Of a stretch of DNA of 51,285 bases, positions 33,746 to 41,843 are shown piece after piece (the stretch's first letter is position 1; each line of letters begins with the position of its first letter). A program made the position numbers and the translations under genes. The notes beneath the pieces were generated by a model. The model worked only from the letters and a program-made list of their open reading frames with translations, had not been told where the DNA came from and made no database searches. The stretch spans positions 1 to 51,285 of the forward strand of contig JAGCUI010000042.1 of NCBI GenBank assembly GCA_017962965.1. The letters run 5' to 3'. The stretch comes from Treponema sp. (GTDB lineage: Bacteria > Spirochaetota > Spirochaetia > Treponematales > Treponemataceae).

Positions 33746-33763
33746 AGATGGAGGTTTTTTAAT

Positions 33764-35182
33764 ATGTTACGTGTTGTAAAGGTTGAACAGGGGGTGTTGC
33801 AGGGAATTCCGGCAGCAGATCCTCGTATTACTGTTTTTAAGGGAGTTCCGTTTGCGGCTCCACCTTTGGGTAAACTTCGCTTTGCACCACCACAGCCTCC
33901 TAAAAAATGGAGAGGAGTAAAGGAATGTTATAAATTTGCTCCTGTTCCGGTTCAGCCGTCTCCAGAAAGAAATCCTGCACCACAGGACATTTATTCACGT
34001 GAATGGCACGTAGATCCTGATATTCCAACAGGAGAAGACTGTCTTTATTTGAATATATGGACACCGGCTAAAAGAAAAGATGAAAAGCTTCCTGTTTATT
34101 TCTGGATATTTGGTGGTGGATGGCAGAACGGTAATACTGCAGAAATGGAGTTTGATGGAGAACGCATTGCTCGTCGTGGTATTATTGTTGTAACTGTCGG
34201 CTACCGTGTAAACCTCTTTGGTTTTACAAGTCATCCTGAAATAACAGCTAAATATCCTGAGTCTCCTGCAAATATGGGACTCTTAGACCAGCAGGCAGGG
34301 CTTAAATGGGTTTATAACAACATAGAGGCCTTTGGAGGGGATAAGAAGAACATCACCATCGGCGGCCAGTCTGCCGGTGGTGGAAGTGTCTTATTCCAGT
34401 TATGTAACAAGGAAAGCCGTAAATACATTATACGTGCTGTTGTAGAAAGCGGAATCTTCTTTAATCCATTCCACAACCTTTTTCCTCATCATACGCTGGA
34501 AGATGCACATCAGACCGGTCAGAAATTCTTTGAATTCTGCGGCTGCAAGAACTTAAAGGAAGCTCAGAAATTAAGCACAGACACTTTAAGACAGCTGTGG
34601 TCTAAATGGGGCGGCTACCAGAAATCAATTATGACCTGGGGTCCTGTTTATGATGATAAGTTTATTAAAGGAGACATCTTTACCTGCCTTGAACGCGATA
34701 AATTAGAGCTTCCGCCATTATTCATCGGCTACACAATCGATGAATTTTTGGACGGAGAGGATGTAAAGGGCAAGCAGAAAAAGAAGCTTATAAACACTGT
34801 AGACCTTGGTATTAGAAAGGTAATCAACCTGGAAGAAAAGAACAAGAAAACCGGAAAGAATTACTTTTATAAGTTTGCAGTTCCAATTCCAGGCTGGGAT
34901 AAACCAGGCTGCTTCCATTCTGTAGATTTGTGGTTCTTCTTTGAAACTCTGGCTAAATGCTGGAGACCATTTAAAGGTGAACACTATGATATTGCTCGCC
35001 AGATGTGCGATTATCTGTGTAATTTTATTAAAACAGGTAATCCGAACGGTAAGGATTTGTGCGAAGAAAAGCTTCCTGAATGGAAACCGTATTCAAACAA
35101 AGCTCCAAACGTAATGGAATTTACAACAAAATCCACCCTTAAAAAGATTCCGACTCCGGAAGAAATTAAGAAATATTTATAA
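33764..35182 (+). CDS. Type-B carboxylesterase
   Basis: A 472-residue alpha/beta hydrolase of the carboxylesterase type-B family. EDCLYLNIWTP (91-101) is the family's second signature and GGQSAGGGS holds the nucleophile Ser203; the oxyanion hole is FGGGWQNG. A C-terminal His near 384 (GCFHSVD) is the likely triad histidine. No signal peptide. Type-B esterases in polysaccharide loci hydrolyse acetyl or feruloyl esters; the exact substrate is unknown. GGAGG precedes the ATG. It lies after the LplABC genes and a terminator. Confidence 0.9.
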   Translation: MLRVVKVEQGVLQGIPAADPRITVFKGVPFAAPPLGKLRFAPPQPPKKWRGVKECYKFAPVPVQPSPERNPAPQDIYSREWHVDPDIPTGEDCLYLNIWTPAKRKDEKLPVYFWIFGGGWQNGNTAEMEFDGERIARRGIIVVTVGYRVNLFGFTSHPEITAKYPESPANMGLLDQQAGLKWVYNNIEAFGGDKKNITIGGQSAGGGSVLFQLCNKESRKYIIRAVVESGIFFNPFHNLFPHHTLEDAHQTGQKFFEFCGCKNLKEAQKLSTDTLRQLWSKWGGYQKSIMTWGPVYDDKFIKGDIFTCLERDKLELPPLFIGYTIDEFLDGEDVKGKQKKKLINTVDLGIRKVINLEEKNKKTGKNYFYKFAVPIPGWDKPGCFHSVDLWFFFETLAKCWRPFKGEHYDIARQMCDYLCNFIKTGNPNGKDLCEEKLPEWKPYSNKAPNVMEFTTKSTLKKIPTPEEIKKYL

Positions 35183-35185
35183 AAA

Positions 35186-35230
35186 CAAAAAAATCGGCCC
35201 ATTGAGAACTTCAAGGACCGATTCTTTTTG
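35186..35230. terminator. Terminator downstream of carboxylesterase
   Basis: AATCGG (35192-35197) pairs with CCGATT (35218-35223), with inner TTGA/TCAA pairing, flanked by A-run and T-run. Confidence 0.7.
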
Positions 35231-35279
35231 CCTTAGTGCCGATTTAATTTCTGGTACCGGTTTGTTGATTTAATTATTT

Positions 35280-37016
35280 TTATCTTGAAAGTTTTCTGTA
35301 TACTGTGCGTTTTGGAACGCCGGCATCTTCACCAAACTGTTCTTTCTTCCATTCAGCGTATTCAGACCAATTTCCTTCAAAGTAACGTACTTCTGAATTG
35401 TTTTCGAATGCAAGGATGTGTGTACAGATGCGGTCTAAGAACCAGCGGTCGTGGCTTACTACAAGTGCACAGCCTGCAAAGTCTTCCAATGCTTCTTCGA
35501 GAGCACGTACAGTCTGCACATCAAGGTCGTTGGTTGGTTCGTCGAATAAAAGAACGTTTCCGCTTTCTTTAAGCATCATTCCAAGGTTTAATCTGTTTCT
35601 TTCTCCACCGGAAAGTACGCTTACCTTTTTATTCTGATCAGGGCCTGCAAAGTTAAACCATCCGCAGTATGCATGTGCGTTTACTTCGCGAACACCGCCT
35701 TCCAAAGCACGTCCTTTTTCGTCTACGGCACCAAGTTTAACAAGGTCACCGCCACCGCCCAATATTTCGTATACTGTTTTATTTTCATCAAGGCCGCTTC
35801 TCATCTGGTCTACATAAACTAATTTTACAGTAGAACCTATTTTAATTGAGCCTGAATCAGGTTTTTCACCACCAGGAAGTCCTGCAGCATCAACAATCAT
35901 CTTAAAGAGAGTTGTTTTACCAGCACCGTTTGGTCCTACAATACCAATAATTGCACCGGCTGGAATATGAATATTCAGGTTTTCGAATAAAAGCTTATCT
36001 CCAAAGGATTTTGTTAAGCCTTCAATATCAATTACCTGGCCGCCTAAACGTGGACCTGCAGGAATGGAAATCTGTGTATCCTTAAGCTGAGCCTTTCCTT
36101 CCTGAGCCATTAATTCGTTATAGCGGGTGATGTGTTCCTTATGCTTAGCCTGTCTTCCCTTGGCACCCATGTGAATCCATTCCAATTCGCGCTGGATTTC
36201 TTTTTGTCTGAGTGATTCATTTTTATTTTCAAGGGCAAGGCGCTGTTCCTTTTGTTCAAGCCAGCTTGAGTAGTTTCCTTTGAAAGGGAAGCCTTCTCCG
36301 CGGTCTAATTCCAAAATCCATCCTGCAACATCATCAAGGAAGTAGCGGTCGTGGGTAATTGCAATAACGGTTCCAGGATAATCGTGGAGGTGTTTTTCAA
36401 GCCATGCTACAGTTTCTGCATCAAGATGGTTTGTAGGTTCGTCCAAAAGAAGAATATCAGGCTTCTGGAGTAAAAGACGGCACAAAGCAACACGACGGCG
36501 TTCACCTCCCGAAAGAACATCTACAACCTGATCTGGTGGAGGGCAGCGAAGAGCGTCCATTGCAAGCTCAAGGTTATTATCGAGGTTCCATGCGTCTGCT
36601 GCATCAAGCTTTTCCTGAATTTCTGCCTGCTGTGCACAAAGTTTATCAAAATCTGCATCCGGGTCTCCGAACGCTTCGTTTATTTTATCAAATTCTGCAA
36701 GGAGGTCTGTAATTGGTTTTACACCTTCTTTTACAACTTCCATTACGGTTTTGCCAGGCTCAAGATATGGTTCCTGTTCAAGATAGCCGATTGTGTATCC
36801 CGGAGCAAGGCTTGTTTCACCGGTAAAATCCTTATCAATTCCTGCAAGGATTTTAAAGAGAGAAGATTTACCGGCTCCATTTGCACCAATTACACCAATT
36901 TTTGCACCGTAATAATACGAAATGCTTATGTCTTTTAAAACAACCTTTGTTCCATAAGCCCGTCCAACGCGGTCCATAGTGTAAATAATTTTTTTGTCGT
37001 CAAATGTTTTTGCCAT
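35280..37016 (-). CDS. ettA: Energy-dependent translational throttle protein EttA (ABC-F)
   Basis: A 578-residue ABC-F ATPase, slightly longer than Escherichia coli EttA. Walker A motifs are GANGAGKSS and GPNGAGKTT; signatures are LSGGERRRVALCRLLL and LSGGERNRLNLGMML; Walker B motifs end LLDEPTNHLD and LFDEPTNDLD. The interdomain linker with WIHMGAKGRQAKHKEHI and the long P-site-reaching arm fit EttA. EttA binds the ribosomal E site and gates elongation by ATP/ADP ratio. AGGAAG precedes the ATG; the gene upstream ends 20 bp away, implying co-transcription. Confidence 0.93.
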   Translation of the reverse strand: MAKTFDDKKIIYTMDRVGRAYGTKVVLKDISISYYYGAKIGVIGANGAGKSSLFKILAGIDKDFTGETSLAPGYTIGYLEQEPYLEPGKTVMEVVKEGVKPITDLLAEFDKINEAFGDPDADFDKLCAQQAEIQEKLDAADAWNLDNNLELAMDALRCPPPDQVVDVLSGGERRRVALCRLLLQKPDILLLDEPTNHLDAETVAWLEKHLHDYPGTVIAITHDRYFLDDVAGWILELDRGEGFPFKGNYSSWLEQKEQRLALENKNESLRQKEIQRELEWIHMGAKGRQAKHKEHITRYNELMAQEGKAQLKDTQISIPAGPRLGGQVIDIEGLTKSFGDKLLFENLNIHIPAGAIIGIVGPNGAGKTTLFKMIVDAAGLPGGEKPDSGSIKIGSTVKLVYVDQMRSGLDENKTVYEILGGGGDLVKLGAVDEKGRALEGGVREVNAHAYCGWFNFAGPDQNKKVSVLSGGERNRLNLGMMLKESGNVLLFDEPTNDLDVQTVRALEEALEDFAGCALVVSHDRWFLDRICTHILAFENNSEVRYFEGNWSEYAEWKKEQFGEDAGVPKRTVYRKLSR

Positions 37017-37036
37017 AAATCTTCCTTTTTTAAGTA

Positions 37037-39091
37037 TTATTGTTTTTTCTTAGTTGCATTACCGCCAGCATCAGAAATCTTTTTAATAATTTCATCAGCC
37101 TGTGCAGAAGTTAAATTATCTTTAAGTACGATTGGAGCCGAAGTAAAGAGGTTATTTGCTTCTGTTCCAGAAAGTTCTTTTCTGATTTCGCGGATTGCAG
37201 CTACAATTTCACGTTTCTTTGTTGATTCACAGATTTCAAGAGTAACCTTGTATTTTGTCTGTGGAGCTGGGGCTGCAGCTGTTGTTGTGTCTTCTGTTGC
37301 TGTAGTAGTTGTTGAGTGAGATGAGCCGCTTGCAGGTTTTCTTATTTCTTTTCTAGGTGCAACACCGTTTGTATAAGTCATCTGTACAGTTTCTACTTCC
37401 TGCTTCTGCTTAGACTTTAACAGTAATGTGTAGCCTTCTTCTTTGTATACATAACCAGAAGAGTTATATGTTTCGAAGCGAGGGTCTGTACGGTAAGCCA
37501 TGTTGTAAATGTAAATTGTGTTGAACTTTGGAATACCCTTGAAGATTACGTGGTGAATCTGTCCTTCAGGGAAGTCAACAGAAAGTGTGAGTCCTGTTTC
37601 TGCAGCCTGTGTATAAGTAATGTCTTTAGCACAAGTCCATGCCCAGATTAAATCTGCAGGATCAGACTTGATAATCTTGAAGTGTGGGTAGTACCAGTTG
37701 TCGTATGCAAACATTGGGTAAAGAATATTGATTGTCTTTACGTCGAATGAAGTGTTTTCTGAGATATAAGAGTTTACGATTACGTGTCCTGCCTTTACAT
37801 ATACAGACTGACCTGTAATCTGTCCGTAGCGGAGAACTGTAACACCAATATCTACAGCCTGGATTACAGAAAGGAACTGATCGTTTTCTTTCATAGTGAG
37901 CATTTCGTTTTCGTATGTACAAGCATTTGTAATCTTTTCTATACAGTTAGAAACTGCAGGGTAGAGAAGATCTGCGAGTTCTCTGTTGTAGTCATGAAGC
38001 TCTACATAAGTCTTTAAGATACCTGTTACCTGGTTCAACGAAAGTGTTGTCATATCAAGGTCGGCACATGCACCAAGAAGCTGTTTAACTCCTGCAAGAT
38101 CCGGATAGATACAAAGGTATGCTGCAATGTCCTGTGTAGTTAAGATATTTACGTCGTTAGAAGCAATTGCCGAAGTAATGTCGCTTTCTTTAGAGCGGAG
38201 GCTTGCATCAAGTGTTGAGTTGAGTTTTGCAAGGTTATTGAAGTATGGAGAAGAAACATAGGTACGTTTTTCGCTCTTCTTGAATGCAGAAGGAATTTCT
38301 TCGAGAGCCTGTGTATATCTTCCTCTTTCACCCATTGTAGCAACATAAGCAACCGCAAGTGATTCTGTAAAGTTGTTGTCGGAAAGAACTGCGCGGAAGT
38401 TAGATACTACACTGTTTTTGAATGCTGTAACTGTCTTCTGGTATGCTTCGTCGCTGGCAATAGCAAGTTCTGTAATGCTGTCGAAGCTGAATTTCTTAGT
38501 ATCGTCGAATACGGCGTAGTGTGCAGCTGAATCAAATGGAGTAAAGCAGATAAATCCGTCTTTAACTTCGTTTGTTGTAAAGCTCCAGTTGTAATTCTTA
38601 CCGTTTAAGATAACTCTGTTTCCGTCATCACGCTGGATATTCATGTTTCTTGCAAAGCTGTAAGGGAAGTAAAGTGTTTCAACCTCTTCCGGAACCTCTG
38701 CAAGAATGGAAAGGGTTGCATTGGAATCTGTGCTGCTTAATTCAAATGAAACAACTATGCTGTTTGAAAAATAGAAGGTAATGCTTTTTCCAGCCTGTTT
38801 TTCGTAGTTTTTAAGAATAATGTCTACAGGTTTTGTTTTACCCTTTAAAACAACTTTTGCCGAATTCTGGTCGTCTGTAAAGAAGTTCAAACCATTGTAC
38901 GACGCAATAAGTTTATTCTGAAGATCCGGATTAGAGGACTCAGAATCCTGTTTTTCAAGTGTAACCTGAAGGCTTCCAATTTTTTCAATTATTGTAGAAT
39001 CTGTTCTAAATTGGAGAACAAAAATGCCGATGATAATAGCAAGGTATGCTCCTGTAATGGCAATACCTCTTCTAAATGAACGCATACTCAT
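37037..39091 (-). CDS. Membrane-anchored protein with C-terminal ribosomal bL12-like domain
   Basis: A 684-residue protein of unknown function. One N-terminal membrane segment (about 8-28) is followed by a large extracytoplasmic or cytosolic region with no recognised family, a low-complexity Thr/Ser/Ala linker (about 580-610), and a C-terminal domain (612-684) whose pattern TKYKVTLEI, KREIVAAIREIRKEL, LFTSAPIVLKD, ADEIIKKISDAGG matches the bL12 (L7/L12) C-terminal domain almost gap-free. The orientation of the anchor is not certain. AGG-like sequence precedes the ATG, and ettA follows. No homologue is known to me beyond likely Treponema conservation. Confidence 0.7.
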   Translation of the reverse strand: MSMRSFRRGIAITGAYLAIIIGIFVLQFRTDSTIIEKIGSLQVTLEKQDSESSNPDLQNKLIASYNGLNFFTDDQNSAKVVLKGKTKPVDIILKNYEKQAGKSITFYFSNSIVVSFELSSTDSNATLSILAEVPEEVETLYFPYSFARNMNIQRDDGNRVILNGKNYNWSFTTNEVKDGFICFTPFDSAAHYAVFDDTKKFSFDSITELAIASDEAYQKTVTAFKNSVVSNFRAVLSDNNFTESLAVAYVATMGERGRYTQALEEIPSAFKKSEKRTYVSSPYFNNLAKLNSTLDASLRSKESDITSAIASNDVNILTTQDIAAYLCIYPDLAGVKQLLGACADLDMTTLSLNQVTGILKTYVELHDYNRELADLLYPAVSNCIEKITNACTYENEMLTMKENDQFLSVIQAVDIGVTVLRYGQITGQSVYVKAGHVIVNSYISENTSFDVKTINILYPMFAYDNWYYPHFKIIKSDPADLIWAWTCAKDITYTQAAETGLTLSVDFPEGQIHHVIFKGIPKFNTIYIYNMAYRTDPRFETYNSSGYVYKEEGYTLLLKSKQKQEVETVQMTYTNGVAPRKEIRKPASGSSHSTTTTATEDTTTAAAPAPQTKYKVTLEICESTKKREIVAAIREIRKELSGTEANNLFTSAPIVLKDNLTSAQADEIIKKISDAGGNATKKKQ

Positions 39092-39157
39092 AATGTATTA
39101 GTTTAGATAATAATTGAAGTAAATTCAACCATATAAGACCATATAATAAGGAAATAA

Positions 39158-40576
39158 ATGATGAAAAAACACATTAGTAAACTATTTTTTAGCCTGGCCG
39201 TTATGTTGATTCCAGGTTTTTTAAGTGCGCAGGAAAGAGAAATTTCAGTAGAAGACCAGTACTATGAAGACCTAAAAAATGAAAAAAATAAGCCTGAAAA
39301 TATCATTTTTGCAGAAAAATTACAGGCAAAACTTCTGGATAATGATATAGACGGAGCCCTTGCTTTGTTCGATTCAATCCCAAAATCGCTTGCAAATGAC
39401 CCGGATTTTAAATTACTTCAGGCTTCTCTTTATCTTTCTAAGGGTAATACAAAAACAGCAGAGCAGATTGTTCGTGCAGTGCTTGCTGAATATCCTGATT
39501 CAATCGAAGCTATAGAAATTCTTTCTTATATTGCCAAGGTAACAGGAAATGCTAATCAGGTAAAACAGTTGAATGATCAGCTTCTTAAAAAAGACCCTTA
39601 CAACGTAACTGCAAATGTTATCCAGGGGGAAGATTATCTTTTAAATAAAAGATACGCAAAGGCAAAGGAATCTTACGCAAAAGCATTAAAAGGCGACAGT
39701 GCAAATGAAGATGCTTTGTACGGATATGCTTTGAGTACCTATTATCTTGATGATGTAAAAACTTCAAAACAGGTTCTGGATAAAATGCTCGAAGATCATC
39801 CGCAGAATCCTGAAGCAAATGCCCTTCGTGCAAAGCTTTATGCAGAAAATAATGATTATAAACATGCAGTAGAAAGCGTTGAATGTGCACTTGAATATGG
39901 CGGTCCGAACTATGATTATTATCTGGATCTTGGAATGTATTATAAAAAAAGAAATATGACAACAAAGGCAATCGAGCAGTGGAAAAAAGCTGTTGCAATG
40001 GATGATTCATATTTTCTTGCTTATGCTTATCTTGCCGGTGTTTATGACGAGCAGAATGATGTTCAGAATGCGCTAGAAAACTATTACATGGTGATCAAAA
40101 CAAATCCTGAATATTACTTTGCTTACGAGGAAATCGCTATTCTTGAATATCACAACAAAAAATACAAGAACGCAATTTATTATTTTGAAAAGGCATATAA
40201 TTACACAAAAAATTATTCATACATGATGATGATTGCGGCAAGTTATTATAGGCTCAAGGATACACTTAATGCAAAAAAAGTCCTTGAAAAACTGATGAAG
40301 AGTCTTGAAAGAGATTCGCTTGAATATCAGATTGCTAGATTCTATCACGATTCTTACAGTAAAAATGCAGAAGGACAGATTACTCAGAAATTAGCAAAGG
40401 TAGACAATAGCACTATTCGCGGAAAAATGTTATTTTATATGGGTCAGTATTACGAAATCAATGGTTTTGATGAAATGGCAAAAGAATACTACGCAAAAGT
40501 AACCGCGATGCAGGCTCCGATGTTTTTTGAATATAGACTTGCAGAATGGGGACTGGCAGAAACTTCAAAAAAATAA
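39158..40576 (+). CDS. Exported TPR protein
   Basis: A 472-residue protein with a signal peptide (cleavage near FLSAQ, about 24) and about ten tetratricopeptide-like helical repeats, visible as repeated A-x3-Y/L-x-A patterns such as YAKAKESYAKALK, KHAVESVECALEYG and NAIYYFEKAYNY. TPR proteins scaffold complexes in the envelope. AAGGA precedes the ATG and TATAAT lies at 39142-39147. It is 10 bp ahead of the TraB gene and probably in one operon with it. It is divergent from the bL12-like protein gene. Confidence 0.85.
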   Translation: MMKKHISKLFFSLAVMLIPGFLSAQEREISVEDQYYEDLKNEKNKPENIIFAEKLQAKLLDNDIDGALALFDSIPKSLANDPDFKLLQASLYLSKGNTKTAEQIVRAVLAEYPDSIEAIEILSYIAKVTGNANQVKQLNDQLLKKDPYNVTANVIQGEDYLLNKRYAKAKESYAKALKGDSANEDALYGYALSTYYLDDVKTSKQVLDKMLEDHPQNPEANALRAKLYAENNDYKHAVESVECALEYGGPNYDYYLDLGMYYKKRNMTTKAIEQWKKAVAMDDSYFLAYAYLAGVYDEQNDVQNALENYYMVIKTNPEYYFAYEEIAILEYHNKKYKNAIYYFEKAYNYTKNYSYMMMIAASYYRLKDTLNAKKVLEKLMKSLERDSLEYQIARFYHDSYSKNAEGQITQKLAKVDNSTIRGKMLFYMGQYYEINGFDEMAKEYYAKVTAMQAPMFFEYRLAEWGLAETSKK

Positions 40577-40586
40577 GGATTTATAA

Positions 40587-41765
40587 ATGAGTCAGACACA
40601 AAGAGTGCTTAAATTAAACGGCAGAACAATCACCTTGATTGGAACAGCCCATGTTAGTGCAGAAAGTATTACAGAAGTAAAGGAAACTATAAAAAGCTTA
40701 AAGCCGGACTGTGTTGCCGTTGAACTTGACGAAAAGCGTGCAGATTCCATTAAAAATACAGATAAATACAAGCAGCTTGATATTATCAAGGTTTTACGAA
40801 GAAACGAAGGATTTTTGCTCATGGCAAACCTTGTTCTTGCTTCTTTCCAGAGGCGTATGGGACAGAATATCGGAGTAAAACCTGGCGACGAAATGCTTGC
40901 AGGAATTCAGACTGCAGAAGAGATGAATATTCCTGTTGTTATGGCTGACCGTCCTATTCAGGTTACTTTAAAAAGAGCGTGGGCTAAAAACTCTTTATGG
41001 GGAAAGTGCAAGCTCTTATCCGCACTCCTTACAAGCATGTTCTCTAAAGAAGAGATGACTGCTGAACAAATTGAAGAGATTAAAGAAAAAAATGAGATGG
41101 ATTCGATGATGGCAGAGCTTGCACAATTTATGCCGGTTATTAAAACTGTACTCATTGACGAGAGAAATGAATATCTTGCAACTAAAATCTGGCAGGCAGA
41201 GGGTAATTCTGTTGTAGCAGTACTCGGAGCCGGACATCTTGATGGTGTTGAAGAATGCCTTAAAAAGCTTGCAGAAAACAAGATGGATCAGAATCTTGAC
41301 CAGATTAGTGTAGTTCCTAAAAAGGGCTTTTTTGGAAAGTTCATTGGCTGGCTCATTCCGATTGCAATTATCGCTTTGATTGTTGCAGGCTTTATTTACG
41401 GCGGAACTCAGCTTGGTTATAAAAACGTAAAATCATGGATTTTGTGGAACGGTATTATGGCTGCAGCCTTTACGATTGTCGGGGCAGGGCATCCTTTAAC
41501 AATTCTTACAGCATTTGTGAGCGCACCTTTGTGTTCTTTGTGTCCTTTTGTAGGAACAGGTTTTGTTGTAGCAATCGTGCAGGCAATAATCTGTAAGCCA
41601 AAGGTTTCTGATATGGAAACACTGCAGGATGATGTAAGCTTTAAAGGCGTTTATAAAAACAGGATTTTAAGAGTTCTTCTTCTTTTGATTCTTTCTACAA
41701 TCGGAAGTGCAATTGCAACCTTTGTAAGCGGCGCAGATATTATTCAGAATATGTTCAGTTTATAA
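40587..41765 (+). CDS. TraB/PrgY-family membrane protein
   Basis: A 392-residue TraB-family protein. The N-terminal domain (about 1-230) contains GTAHVSAESI, VAVELDEKRA, DRPIQVTLKRAW and VVAVLGAGHLDGV, the conserved His/Glu-containing motifs of the family. Four or so membrane helices follow (about 255-390). TraB/PrgY proteins limit peptide pheromone activity in Enterococcus and are suspected metalloproteases; the role in spirochaetes is unknown. AAGGAT precedes the ATG. A terminator follows. Confidence 0.9.
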   Translation: MSQTQRVLKLNGRTITLIGTAHVSAESITEVKETIKSLKPDCVAVELDEKRADSIKNTDKYKQLDIIKVLRRNEGFLLMANLVLASFQRRMGQNIGVKPGDEMLAGIQTAEEMNIPVVMADRPIQVTLKRAWAKNSLWGKCKLLSALLTSMFSKEEMTAEQIEEIKEKNEMDSMMAELAQFMPVIKTVLIDERNEYLATKIWQAEGNSVVAVLGAGHLDGVEECLKKLAENKMDQNLDQISVVPKKGFFGKFIGWLIPIAIIALIVAGFIYGGTQLGYKNVKSWILWNGIMAAAFTIVGAGHPLTILTAFVSAPLCSLCPFVGTGFVVAIVQAIICKPKVSDMETLQDDVSFKGVYKNRILRVLLLLILSTIGSAIATFVSGADIIQNMFSL

Positions 41766-41774
41766 AAAAGGGTA

Positions 41775-41808
41775 TAAAAAAACGGAGCACACGCTCCGTT
41801 TTTTTTAT
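41775..41808. terminator. Terminator downstream of TraB-family gene
   Basis: AACGGAGC (41781-41788) pairs with GCTCCGTT (41793-41800), loop ACAC, with A-run before and eight or more T after. It can serve both convergent genes. Confidence 0.9.
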
Positions 41809-41843
41809 TGGTTGTTATGGCTGGGGCTCAGCGCCCGAAAGGA

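Noticed and set aside
41809..41843. GC-rich fragment (GGGGCTCAGCGCCC) resembling pieces near 657 and 21590
   Set aside because: Shared cores are only 7-9 bases long, so a common repeat family cannot be supported by eye.
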